Part shown: one piece after another, positions 20,886 through 28,151 of the stretch | How positions within the stretch are numbered: the stretch's first letter is position 1 | Layout: every line of letters starts with the position of its first letter | Source: Yoonia sp. | GTDB lineage: Bacteria; Pseudomonadota; Alphaproteobacteria; Rhodobacterales; Rhodobacteraceae | NCBI RefSeq assembly: GCF_014859355.1 | Contig: NZ_JACUUJ010000025.1 | Location: forward strand, 1-43,932 | Length of the DNA stretch: 43,932 nt | Direction of reading: 5' to 3' | Notes under the pieces: model-generated | What the model was told of the DNA's origin: nothing | What the model saw: only the letters and a program-made list of their open reading frames with translations | Databases searched by the model: none | Translations under genes and position numbers: made by a program

Positions 20886-22091
20886 TCATTCCCGACGGAT
20901 CAGCACACCCAGATCAGCGACATTGGTGCCCGTCGCCCCCGTAATCAGCAAATCACCGGCAAGGCCAAGTGCCGCATAGCTGTCGTTATTGGCCAGAAAC
21001 GCGTCAATATCCCCGCCCGCTGCCGCGATCCGGCCCAGCGTGCCCTGATCAACCAGACCACCCGCCGCATCGGTTGGCCCGTCGCGCCCGTCTGTGCCGC
21101 CTTGCAGGCAGGCCCATGCCGCCCAACCGCGCGCTGCGGCCTCTTGCGCGATCAATAGCGCCAGTTCCTGATTGCGCCCGCCGCGTCCGGTGCCGTGCAG
21201 CTGCACCGTGGTTTCCCCGCCCCACAAGGTGACACCGGGTCCGGCCGCGCCGCAGATCAACCGCGCCGCGTTGCGCACATCACCTATGACCGGATCAGCG
21301 ATCACATGCGCGTCAGGCATCGCCGCCGCCATGGCCACCACGCTTTGGCTGTTCGATCCGATCAGGATGTTGATGGCATTGGGCAAATCCACCGCAGGCC
21401 CGGGGGCCAGCAAATGATCGCGCACCGCTTGCGGCACCCGTTCCCACAGCCCGCGCGCCTGCAATAGCGTCACCGCATCCTGTGCTGTGCCGATGGGGGC
21501 CACGGTTGGGCCACTGGCAATCACCGACAGATCATCGCCCACCACATCCGACAGGATCAGCGCCGTCACCGGATGCGGCGCCGCCTGCCGTAAAAAACCA
21601 CCCCCCTTGAGGTCAGACAATTGCTGCCTGATCAGGTTCATGCCGGTGATATCAAGGCCAGAGGCCAGCAATACCGCATTGACTTGCTGCTTATCCGCCA
21701 GTGTCAGCGGCGTTGCGGGCGCAGGCAAAAGGGCCGACCCGCCCCCTGAAATCAACGCCAGCACCGGACCATCGGTGGCACGCAGCGCCGCAATGACAGC
21801 CTGTGCAGCCTGCGCGCCGTTGTCATCCGGCACCGGATGTCCGGCGGCAAAGACCTTTGCCCCCTCGATCGGGGTCGCGTTTTCATGATTGGTCACAACC
21901 AAAGTGGGCGTGCCCGGGAACCGGGCCAGCGCCGCCTGTGCCATCAACCCCGCTGCCTTGCCCAACGCCACGATCAGCGCAGGCGGCGTGATTGTCGCGT
22001 CAAGTGCAGCGGACACCGCCGCCACAGGGTTGGCCGCCGCCACCCCCGCCTGAAAAATGCGCAATGCCTCTGCGCGCATGTCATGTGCCAT
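20886..22091 (-). CDS. Glycerate 2-kinase (MOFRL family)
   Basis: Kinase of 401 residues that phosphorylates D-glycerate to 2-phosphoglycerate (GckA/TtuD type). The N-terminal DUF4147 domain shows ALGKAAGLMAQAAL, VTNHENATP, AGHPVPDDNG, ALISGGGSALLPAP and LSDVVGDDLSVIASGPT. The C-terminal MOFRL domain shows TLWGGETTVQLHGTGRGGRNQE and GTDGRDGPTDAAGG. The family feeds glycerate from tartronate semialdehyde, hydroxypyruvate or serine metabolism into lower glycolysis. It is convergent with the TRAP genes, so it is not in their operon. Its closeness, and the hydroxypyruvate isomerase-like gene at 8.9-9.6 kb, hint at C3 hydroxy-acid metabolism in the area. Confidence 0.92.
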   Translation of the reverse strand: MAHDMRAEALRIFQAGVAAANPVAAVSAALDATITPPALIVALGKAAGLMAQAALARFPGTPTLVVTNHENATPIEGAKVFAAGHPVPDDNGAQAAQAVIAALRATDGPVLALISGGGSALLPAPATPLTLADKQQVNAVLLASGLDITGMNLIRQQLSDLKGGGFLRQAAPHPVTALILSDVVGDDLSVIASGPTVAPIGTAQDAVTLLQARGLWERVPQAVRDHLLAPGPAVDLPNAINILIGSNSQSVVAMAAAMPDAHVIADPVIGDVRNAARLICGAAGPGVTLWGGETTVQLHGTGRGGRNQELALLIAQEAAARGWAAWACLQGGTDGRDGPTDAAGGLVDQGTLGRIAAAGGDIDAFLANNDSYAALGLAGDLLITGATGTNVADLGVLIRRE

Positions 22092-22117
22092 TCGTACCTG
22101 CCTTTCAGCCTTTGGCG

Positions 22118-23464
22118 TTATTGCGGTCCTTGCGCACTGGGCTGCGCCACCGGCAGACCGCTTGGCACTGTTTGCAGCACACCCAGCCGCCCAGTTAGGG
22201 CCACCGGATCAGTCAGTGTATCGAGGAACGCCAACAATGCGGTGATGTCCACATCGCGCAGATCTACGCGATATTGGACGGCTGCCGCAATGGCATCGCT
22301 GTTTTCCAACCCTTTCGCATCATCCACCGGCAGGTCAGGCAGAACAGCCGCCGCCAGATCATAGGTTTGCAGCGCCGCAACAGGGTCTGCATGCGCCCGC
22401 ACAAAGCCACGCAGATCACGATGCGCCCCCGCATGACCATAGGGCGCAGTCAGCGCAACATTGCGCAGCGATGGTGTGCGAAACGCATAAAGATCCTCTG
22501 CCCTACCGGTGACGCGAAACCGGCCTTCGTCGCGGGTGTGGGTTTCAAACCGCGCGGCCTTGCCCGGACCGATCTGAGGGGCGCCCATGGCGTGAAAATC
22601 ATGGTCGGTCAGAAACGGCCCACTGTGGCAAGACGCGCAGCCCGCATCACCGTAAAACAACGCCATGCCTGTCGCCGCCGGTTCCGGCAACGTGGCCTGC
22701 CCGCGCAGCACCGCATCAAACTGGGCCGTATCCGACCGCCATTCAAAGGCCACAAAAGCCGCAATGGCGTTGGAGATATCCACAAAATCAATTTGGTCAG
22801 GGCTGTCCAGATGGGCATAGACAGCGGCAAAATCATCCGCGTAGACCGGAATATCCGCAACCCGGCGGGCGATGATATCCCACGCGCCGCCCGGCCCGGT
22901 GATCACGCCGCGCCGCACGGCAGCGGCAACGTCGTTTTCACTGTAATGGCCTGCCATTTCATCGGGGCTCAGCACCGGAAACATCGTTTGCGCCGCCAAG
23001 AGAGAGGCAAACCCCGTCACCATATCGGCATCCAGCGGGGTGCGCAGACCGCCGGGGCGGCTGGGGTCCGTCTCGATCCGGCCATCGTGGAACATGACAC
23101 TGAATTCATGCGCCCCCAGATTGAACAGGCCCGGCGCGTTGCGGGGGATGCGTTGTTCGGGCATGTTGGCAGGGTCGGCCACGCGGTCAGGGCCAAGCCC
23201 GATGCCCCCGTCGCCGATCCCCAGCGACAGGCCATCGCTGGTGCCAAAGGCGGGGTGGTGGCAGGTCGCGCAGGAAACTTCGCGATTGCCCGACAGGATC
23301 GGGTCGTAAAACAGTTTTTGGCCCAGCAAGGCCTCTTCGAACCGGACAGGCGCGAATAAGTCGTCGGTGACGGGTGCGGGCAGGTTTTGCGCCGCCGCAC
23401 ACCCGCCCCAGATCGTCAGCACAATCGCCCTGCCCCAGACTGTCATCGCCCGCTTTCGTGTCAT
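22118..23464 (-). CDS. Periplasmic dihaem cytochrome c peroxidase-family protein
   Basis: Protein of about 448 residues with two CXXCH haem sites: CATCH (about 65-69) and CASCH (about 276-280). The spacing and the motifs GQKLFYDPILSGN, RNAPGLFNLGAHEFSVMFHDGR and FRTPSLRNVALTAPYGHAG place it in the CCP/MauG family. It probably reduces H2O2 in the periplasm with electrons from cytochrome c, or oxidises another substrate as MauG does. A signal peptide ends near AAA|QN. The ATG at 23464 is preferred because the longer reading from 23539 would overlap the end of the DUF3422 gene and spoil the signal peptide; ATG 23446 is also possible. It lies downstream of the DUF3422 gene. Confidence 0.87.
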   Translation of the reverse strand: MTRKRAMTVWGRAIVLTIWGGCAAAQNLPAPVTDDLFAPVRFEEALLGQKLFYDPILSGNREVSCATCHHPAFGTSDGLSLGIGDGGIGLGPDRVADPANMPEQRIPRNAPGLFNLGAHEFSVMFHDGRIETDPSRPGGLRTPLDADMVTGFASLLAAQTMFPVLSPDEMAGHYSENDVAAAVRRGVITGPGGAWDIIARRVADIPVYADDFAAVYAHLDSPDQIDFVDISNAIAAFVAFEWRSDTAQFDAVLRGQATLPEPAATGMALFYGDAGCASCHSGPFLTDHDFHAMGAPQIGPGKAARFETHTRDEGRFRVTGRAEDLYAFRTPSLRNVALTAPYGHAGAHRDLRGFVRAHADPVAALQTYDLAAAVLPDLPVDDAKGLENSDAIAAAVQYRVDLRDVDITALLAFLDTLTDPVALTGRLGVLQTVPSGLPVAQPSAQGPQ

Positions 23465-23528
23465 CGCTTTCGGGTCAATAGCATAGGAAAGGATCAACAC
23501 AAACCATCGCCTTGCGGATTGCCGCGCG

Positions 23529-24812
23529 TTATTTTTCAACCTTTTCGCGGATGCGTTTGACCAGAAACCACACCATCAACAGCACGAAAGGCGTCGCGAT
23601 TGCGGCCATCACCGTTTTGGGGATATCCAGCGTTTTTTCCAGTGGTCCGGTCATATACAGCACCAGATTGACAGCGTAATAGCTGATGGCGACCACCGAC
23701 AACCCTTCGACCGTGCGTTGCAGGCGCAATTGCAGATCGGCGCGGCGGTCCATGCTGGTCAGCAGTTCCTGATTTTGCGCCGAGCGTTCCACATCGACCC
23801 GCGTGCGCAACAGATCGCCCGCACGCAGGGCGCGGTCTGACATCGCCTGCAGGCGCCGTTCGGTCGATTTTACAGTGCGCATCGCGGGATCAAAGCGGCG
23901 CATCATGAATTCGCTAAAGGTCTGCCGCCCGCCAAAGCGTTCTTCGCGCAGCACTGCGATGCGCTGGTGAACAATGGTTTCATAGGCCCCCGTCGCACCA
24001 AAGCGGAATGACGATTGCGCTACGATGTTTTCCAGCTCTGCCGATACCTCTAGCAGCGATTGCAGCATCGCGGCCGGTTCGGCAATCGGGCCGCACATAT
24101 CGCCCAAAAGGCGCGTCAGCGTGATGTCAATTGCGGACAGTTGCGGGCTGAGCGCGCGCGCGCGCGACAGCCCCAGCATCGACATCGCTTTGTATGTTTC
24201 GATTTCGCACAGGCGCTGCACCACGCGCCCGACACGCCGGTTGCCTGTGCCGGGGCGGGCAAATACCGCGAACCGCATATGCCCTGCCGTATCGATCCGG
24301 AAATCGCCCGCAAGCACCAGGTCATTTTCAAGCACGCGGCTGATGGCAAGACTTTCAGGAACAAGCCAGTCATCAACCTTTTCCCTGATCCCGTCATCGC
24401 CGTCTGCCTCCTCGATCCGGATCAGGGCGGATGTCACACGGCTGCCGGGGGCGGCCGCCAGCCAATCCTCGGGGAAAACGGCAAAGGTGGCGGCGTCAAA
24501 GGGGCGTTCGGCCAACCCCTTCCCAAAGATCGTGTAGGTGACGAATTCGGTGTGGCTTTCCCATTTGAGGAAATGTTTGCCGATCTGCCCAAAATAATGC
24601 GTTGCATCAGGCTGCGGGTGCTGGGCGCCGAACCTGTCCAGCAGGTCGATCAGATGCGCGCGATCTGCGCCCCGATCACGCCCCGCTGCATTTTCAGCAG
24701 GCTTGATCGCCAGATAGGCCGCACGGCTGGGCGTTTCCACGGTGGGAAAGGGCCGCGCGTGCAGTTCGTTGGCCATCGCGTAACGCAGGGGATGATCGGC
24801 AATTGGGGGCAT
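23529..24812 (-). CDS. DUF3422-family membrane-anchored protein
   Basis: Protein of 427 residues of the widespread proteobacterial family DUF3422. It begins HPLRYAMANELHARPFP, the typical family opening. The body is mostly helical and soluble, with coiled-coil-prone stretches between about 290 and 360. Two membrane helices lie at the C-terminus (about 370-390 and 402-420), followed by a short Lys/Arg/Glu tail. The function is not known. The gene is transcribed towards the dihaem peroxidase gene, whose reading frame starts 64 bp after the DUF3422 stop, so the two may share a transcript. I can support the family but no reaction. Confidence 0.8.
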   Translation of the reverse strand: MPPIADHPLRYAMANELHARPFPTVETPSRAAYLAIKPAENAAGRDRGADRAHLIDLLDRFGAQHPQPDATHYFGQIGKHFLKWESHTEFVTYTIFGKGLAERPFDAATFAVFPEDWLAAAPGSRVTSALIRIEEADGDDGIREKVDDWLVPESLAISRVLENDLVLAGDFRIDTAGHMRFAVFARPGTGNRRVGRVVQRLCEIETYKAMSMLGLSRARALSPQLSAIDITLTRLLGDMCGPIAEPAAMLQSLLEVSAELENIVAQSSFRFGATGAYETIVHQRIAVLREERFGGRQTFSEFMMRRFDPAMRTVKSTERRLQAMSDRALRAGDLLRTRVDVERSAQNQELLTSMDRRADLQLRLQRTVEGLSVVAISYYAVNLVLYMTGPLEKTLDIPKTVMAAIATPFVLLMVWFLVKRIREKVEK

Positions 24813-24898
24813 CAGGCCAGCCTTTGCATAAGTGTCTGATGCCTAAACTAGCGGTGTTTTCGCAACTGTAAATAAAAATTACGGATTTACAAAAGGTT

Positions 24899-24929
24899 AG
24901 CGGCACACAGCTGTATACCGTGTGCCGCT
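24899..24929 (-). terminator. Terminator hairpin after ornithine decarboxylase
   Basis: A perfect 10-bp stem AGCGGCACAC/GTGTGCCGCT (24899-24908, 24920-24929) with an 11-nt loop lies 7 bp after the decarboxylase stop. On the minus strand it is followed by AACCTTTTG, a modest T run. Confidence 0.65.
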
Positions 24930-24936
24930 GCCCCGA

Positions 24937-26109
24937 TCAGATGACCACCACGTCCAGCGGTGGAAAGCCATTGAAACACACCGACGAATAGGTCGATGTA
25001 TAGGCGCCAGTGTTGCGGATCAGCACCCGGTCACCTGATTTCAGGCTGTGCGGCAGCAGCACTGGGCGCTTTTCATAAAGAACGTCGGCGCTGTCGCAGC
25101 TTGGTCCGGCCAGAATGCAAGGGCCCATGTCATCACCATCGCGGTCGGTTTCAAACTGATAGCGGATCGCCTCGCCTTCGGTTTCGGCCAGACCGGAAAA
25201 ACGGCCAATGTCCAGATAGACCCAGCGGTGCATGTCACGGTCGGATTTGCGGCTGACCAGCATCACCTCGGACACGATCACGCCAGCCTCGGCCACCATG
25301 CCACGGCCCGGTTCGGCCATGATTTTTGCCGCACCGGCAAAGCGGGCTTCGACCATGTCGATCACCTTGGCGGCATAGGCGGTCGGCGCGTCGATTTCTT
25401 CGCCGTAGAACGCGGGAAAACCACCGCCGATGTTGATCAGCGACAGGTCATGACCCGCCGCGCGCGCATCGTTCCAAATGATCGCCATTGCGTCCAGCGT
25501 GGGGGCCCACATGGCCGCCTGACGGGTCTGGCTGCCGACGTGAAAGGAAAAACCAACCGGGTTCAGGCCCAACGATTTGGCATAATCCAGCAGGCGCAGG
25601 GCGGTATCGCGATCGCAACCGAACTTGCGCGACAGCGGCCAGTCGGCCTGAGAAACTTCCACGATCAGGCGGATATAGACGGACACGCCGGGTGCGTTAT
25701 CGGCGATCTTTTCCAGCTCTTCCTCGGCGTCGGCGGCAAACAGGGTGATCCCTTCGGCATAGGCCCATGCGATGTCGCTGGCGCGCTTGATCGTATTGCC
25801 GAACGACACGTCGGACGGTGCCGCACCTTCGGCCAGGCACAGTGCGATTTCAGCCCGCGATGCGGCATCAAAATGCGACCCAAGGTCCACCAGCCGCGCG
25901 ATGATTTCACGGGCCGGGTTTGCCTTGACGGCATAGTGTATATCAGCACGACCCAGCCCAGCGCGCAGCGCGCGAAACTGGTCGGACACGCGATCAAGGT
26001 CCATCACCAGCGTCGGCTTGTCAAAGCTGCGCGATGCAACATAGCTGTCTAGACGGGATTGTTGGGCAATAGCAAAGGGTGCCGCTTGCGGCGCAAAGTG
26101 TACAGTCAT
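24937..26109 (-). CDS. odc: Ornithine decarboxylase (PLP fold type III)
   Basis: Makes putrescine from ornithine, the entry step of polyamine synthesis. The protein has 390 residues with an alanine-racemase-like barrel followed by a beta domain. The PLP lysine is Lys62 in YAVKANP. FHVGSQ, INIGGGFPAFY and AEPGRGMVAEAG bind the phosphate and ring, and Cys338 in CDSADVLY is the conserved cysteine at the dimer active site, as in eukaryotic-type ODC. Some alphaproteobacterial members also act on lysine, so lysine/ornithine decarboxylase is possible. It stands alone between a terminator and a long structured leader (26110-26303), which probably controls it at the translation or elongation level. 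Confidence 0.9.
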   Translation of the reverse strand: MTVHFAPQAAPFAIAQQSRLDSYVASRSFDKPTLVMDLDRVSDQFRALRAGLGRADIHYAVKANPAREIIARLVDLGSHFDAASRAEIALCLAEGAAPSDVSFGNTIKRASDIAWAYAEGITLFAADAEEELEKIADNAPGVSVYIRLIVEVSQADWPLSRKFGCDRDTALRLLDYAKSLGLNPVGFSFHVGSQTRQAAMWAPTLDAMAIIWNDARAAGHDLSLINIGGGFPAFYGEEIDAPTAYAAKVIDMVEARFAGAAKIMAEPGRGMVAEAGVIVSEVMLVSRKSDRDMHRWVYLDIGRFSGLAETEGEAIRYQFETDRDGDDMGPCILAGPSCDSADVLYEKRPVLLPHSLKSGDRVLIRNTGAYTSTYSSVCFNGFPPLDVVVI

Positions 26110-26129
26110 GGGTCATCTCCTGTAGACCC
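26107..26129 (-). promoter_or_regulatory. Hairpin that holds the decarboxylase Shine-Dalgarno sequence
   Basis: In the RNA, GGGUC (26129-26125) can pair with GACCC (26114-26110), closing a 10-nt loop that contains the Shine-Dalgarno sequence AGGAG (26121-26117). The 3' arm directly abuts the AUG at 26109. Such an arrangement could limit ribosome binding. The pairing is seen in the sequence; the regulatory effect is inferred. Confidence 0.55.
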
Positions 26130-26303
26130 GGCCATAACGGATTTATACCGCCTCAGACCGCTCAGTTCCAAAAGAGACGTTACCGTCGCTACGTAAACAC
26201 GTGTGCGTTGACTATCACCGGCCAGAGGCGCGTGCGTTGGCGTCTATGAATGCGCATTTGGGGCAAGTCGGGATTCGATGCAAGGGATTTTTTTCACAAA
26301 TGG
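26110..26303 (-). ncRNA. Structured leader of ornithine decarboxylase (speF-motif-like)
   Basis: Most of the 383 bp between the decarboxylase gene and rluE has no ordinary gene. About 190 nt on the decarboxylase side would be its 5' leader. Reading the RNA, it contains a 22-codon upstream ORF, a GACG-GUAA-CGUC tetraloop hairpin just after the upstream stop, and a final hairpin holding the Shine-Dalgarno sequence. The alphaproteobacterial speF leader motif is known from this position upstream of ornithine decarboxylase genes. I could not align it to the Rfam model. The remainder (about 26340-26492) would hold the rluE promoter, and I see nothing else in it. Confidence 0.5.
26189..26257 (-). 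CDS. Possible Arg-rich leader peptide upstream of ornithine decarboxylase
   Basis: A 22-codon ORF from ATG at 26257 to TAG at 26191-26189 lies 79 nt upstream of the decarboxylase AUG. It begins MRIHRRQRTR and ends VNAHVFT, with five arginines in the first ten residues. E. coli speF is also preceded by a small Arg/His-containing leader peptide (SpeFL) that senses ornithine by stalling the ribosome. The likeness is in position and composition, not proven homology. No good Shine-Dalgarno sequence is visible in front of the ATG, which is the main weakness; the ORF may be chance. Confidence 0.35.
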   Translation of the reverse strand: MRIHRRQRTRLWPVIVNAHVFT

Positions 26304-26309
26304 CCACCA

Positions 26310-26337
26310 CTGATAAATTAGTTCGGCGTCGTGCCAA
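26310..26337 (-). promoter_or_regulatory. Candidate promoter for ornithine decarboxylase
   Basis: On the minus strand TTGGCA (26337-26332) and TATCAG (26315-26310) are 16 bp apart, giving 4 of 6 matches to each sigma-70 box (by eye). Transcription would start near 26303, leaving a leader of about 190 nt. Weak but placed where a promoter is needed. Confidence 0.35.
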
Positions 26338-26504
26338 AAATCGCGATATTATCAATTAAATTCAATGCTATGCACTGACGTCATGGCTTGCGTAAAATCA
26401 GTGCATATCTCCCTGCTGCACAGGGGTGGTTTGGGCGTGGTTCGGGCGCGCCAAAGGCGGTTGCCGGTGGACCCGGACCAAAACGGTAGGATATGATCAA
26501 TGCC

Positions 26505-27047
26505 ATGGCCCGCACGATCCTGTTCAACAAACCCTTTGGCGTTCTGTCGCAATTCACCGATGCGGGCAGCCCGCAGGCGCGCCCGACGCTTTCCGCTTTC
26601 ATCGATGTGCCCGGGGTCTATCCCGCTGGCCGGCTTGACCGCGATAGCGAAGGTTTGTTGGTGCTGACCGATGATGGCCGCTTGCAGGCGCAGATCGCAG
26701 ACCCGCAACACAAGCTGGCCAAAACATATCTAGTGCAGGTCGAAGGCGCGCCGGACGACACCGATCTGCAACCACTGCGTGCTGGCGTGACGTTGAAAGA
26801 CGGCCCGACACGGCCTGCGCAGGTTCGACTGATCGCCCCACCTGCGCTTTGGGTTCGTGTTCCGCCGGTGCGGTTTCGCAAATCGGTGCCAGATCGCTGG
26901 ATCGAGATCACTTTGCGCGAAGGGCGCAACAGGCAGGTCCGGCGGATGACGGCGCATATCGGCTTTCCCACCCTGCGACTGGTGCGGTGGCGTGTGGGGG
27001 ACTGGGCGATTGATGATCTGATACCGGGGCAGTGGCGCGACGCCTGA
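26505..27047 (+). CDS. rluE: 23S rRNA pseudouridine synthase RluE
   Basis: Modifies one uridine of 23S rRNA (U2457 in E. coli numbering). At 180 residues it lacks the S4 domain found in RsuA and RluB/F, which fits RluE. The text [28 protein letters not shown] (catalytic Asp45), [23 protein letters not shown] and [21 protein letters not shown] closely follows E. coli RluE. The start is taken at 26505 ([10 protein letters not shown]), with a TAGGAT sequence about 13 bp upstream; an in-frame ATG at 26493 is too close to that sequence. The gene is divergent from ornithine decarboxylase and stands alone. Confidence 0.9.
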   Translation: MARTILFNKPFGVLSQFTDAGSPQARPTLSAFIDVPGVYPAGRLDRDSEGLLVLTDDGRLQAQIADPQHKLAKTYLVQVEGAPDDTDLQPLRAGVTLKDGPTRPAQVRLIAPPALWVRVPPVRFRKSVPDRWIEITLREGRNRQVRRMTAHIGFPTLRLVRWRVGDWAIDDLIPGQWRDA

Positions 27048-27136
27048 ACGCTGATATCCTGTTGCCCGATGATCTGAGCGCCCTAGTATCCTTTAAGACT
27101 TGACACAGGCCATCATTCCCAACAGGAGACCACGCC

Positions 27137-28024
27137 ATGACACGTATGACCGCCAAGGATTTTGATCAGGAATTGATCGAACTTTATGACTATTACGCCC
27201 ACGGTAAAATCTCGAAACGGGAATTTCTGGACAAGGCGGGCAAATTCGCCGTTGGCGGCGTGACGGCGGCCGCCCTGTTGACGATGCTCAGCCCGAATTA
27301 CGCGCTGGCCGAACAGGTGTCATTCAACGACCCTGATATTGTGCCGGAATATATCACCTACCCATCGCCCAACGGGCATGGCGCGGTGCGCGGTTATTTT
27401 GTCAAACCCGCCAATGCCACTGCCCCCCTGCCCGCCGTTCTGGTGATCCATGAAAACCGCGGGCTGAACCCATACATCGAAGACGTCGCGCGCAGGCTGG
27501 CCAAGGCCGGCTTCATGGCGCTGGCGCCTGATGGCCTGACATCGGTCGGGGGGTATCCGGGCAACGACGCCGAAGGGCGCGAACTGCAAAGCACCGTGGA
27601 CGGTGAAAAGCTGATGAATGATTTCTTTGCTGGTTTTGAACATTTGCTGGAACGCGACGACAGCACCGGCAAGGTCGGCGCTGTGGGCTTTTGCTATGGT
27701 GGCGGTGTGTGCAACGCGCTGGCGGTGGCCTATCCCGAATTGGCGGCTTCGGTGCCGTTCTACGGACGACAGGCCGCAGTCGAGGATGTGCCGAAAATTC
27801 AGGCACCTCTTTTGCTGCATTACGCGGAACTGGATGAACGAATCAACGCAGGATGGCCCGCGTTCGAGGCGGCATTGCAGGCACATGGCAAGACATATGA
27901 GGGCTATATCTACGCGGGCGTGAATCACGGTTTTCACAATGACAGCACCCCGCGCTATGATGAAGAAATGGCCGAACTGGCGTGGGATCGCACGCTGGCG
28001 TGGTTTAACCGCTATCTGGCATGA
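27137..28024 (+). CDS. Exported dienelactone hydrolase-family protein
   Basis: Alpha/beta hydrolase of 295 residues. The active-site nucleophile is a cysteine in GFCYGG (Cys186), with Asp233 (ELDERI) and His264 (VNHGF) completing the triad; Glu106 in HENRG is also family-typical. The N-terminus has a soluble lead of 25 residues, then [26 protein letters not shown] and a cleavage site at ALA|EQ. This resembles a Tat-type signal with Lys-Arg in place of the twin arginine, so export is likely but the route is uncertain. Members hydrolyse lactones and esters; the real substrate is not known. It stands alone, and a GGAG Shine-Dalgarno sequence precedes the ATG. Confidence 0.85.
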   Translation: MTRMTAKDFDQELIELYDYYAHGKISKREFLDKAGKFAVGGVTAAALLTMLSPNYALAEQVSFNDPDIVPEYITYPSPNGHGAVRGYFVKPANATAPLPAVLVIHENRGLNPYIEDVARRLAKAGFMALAPDGLTSVGGYPGNDAEGRELQSTVDGEKLMNDFFAGFEHLLERDDSTGKVGAVGFCYGGGVCNALAVAYPELAASVPFYGRQAAVEDVPKIQAPLLLHYAELDERINAGWPAFEAALQAHGKTYEGYIYAGVNHGFHNDSTPRYDEEMAELAWDRTLAWFNRYLA

Positions 28025-28034
28025 GGTAACGTAG

Positions 28035-28051
28035 GGTGGGTCTGACCCACC
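28035..28051. repeat. GGTGGGTC/GACCCACC inverted repeat after the hydrolase gene
   Basis: An 8-bp inverted repeat (28035-28042, 28044-28051) with a single-base centre lies 10 bp after the hydrolase stop and is followed by CTTTCG. The text GTAGGGTGGGTC...ACCC is like interspersed 'GTAGGGTGGG' extragenic repeats seen in many bacteria. It may act as a terminator or be a mobile repeat. Only one copy is seen here. Confidence 0.45.
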
Positions 28052-28081
28052 TTTCGCCCCCCGGCTGCATTTTTTTACGAT

Positions 28082-28102
28082 TTGACCTTTTCAAAGCGCT
28101 TT
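28082..28102 (+). promoter_or_regulatory. Candidate glg promoter element with LacI-type operator
   Basis: TTGACC (28082-28087) is a possible -35 box. The palindrome AAAGCGCTTT (28093-28102) lies right after it, where the spacer to a -10 box would be. A central CG palindrome with A-rich and T-rich arms is typical of LacI-family sugar regulators. No clear -10 is visible. Function is inferred. Confidence 0.4.
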
Positions 28103-28114
28103 TATTGCCTCTTA

Positions 28115-28135
28115 GTCGCAATGGAACATTGCGAC
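28115..28135 (+). repeat. 9-bp perfect inverted repeat in the glgP leader
   Basis: GTCGCAATG (28115-28123) and CATTGCGAC (28127-28135) are separated by GAA. The repeat ends just before the glgP Shine-Dalgarno sequence (AGGGA, 28137-28141). It could be a protein operator or an RNA hairpin that affects glgP translation. Confidence 0.55.
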
Positions 28136-28151
28136 CAGGGACCGTTTGTTG

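Noticed and set aside
24060-24839. Plus-strand ORF of 259 residues opposite the DUF3422 gene
   Set aside because: The opposite strand carries a clear DUF3422 protein; this one has no domain or motif.
28082-28095. TTGACCTTTTCAAA as a second FNR box upstream of glgP
   Set aside because: The half-sites are not spaced by four bases as FNR requires; the right half is shifted by one.
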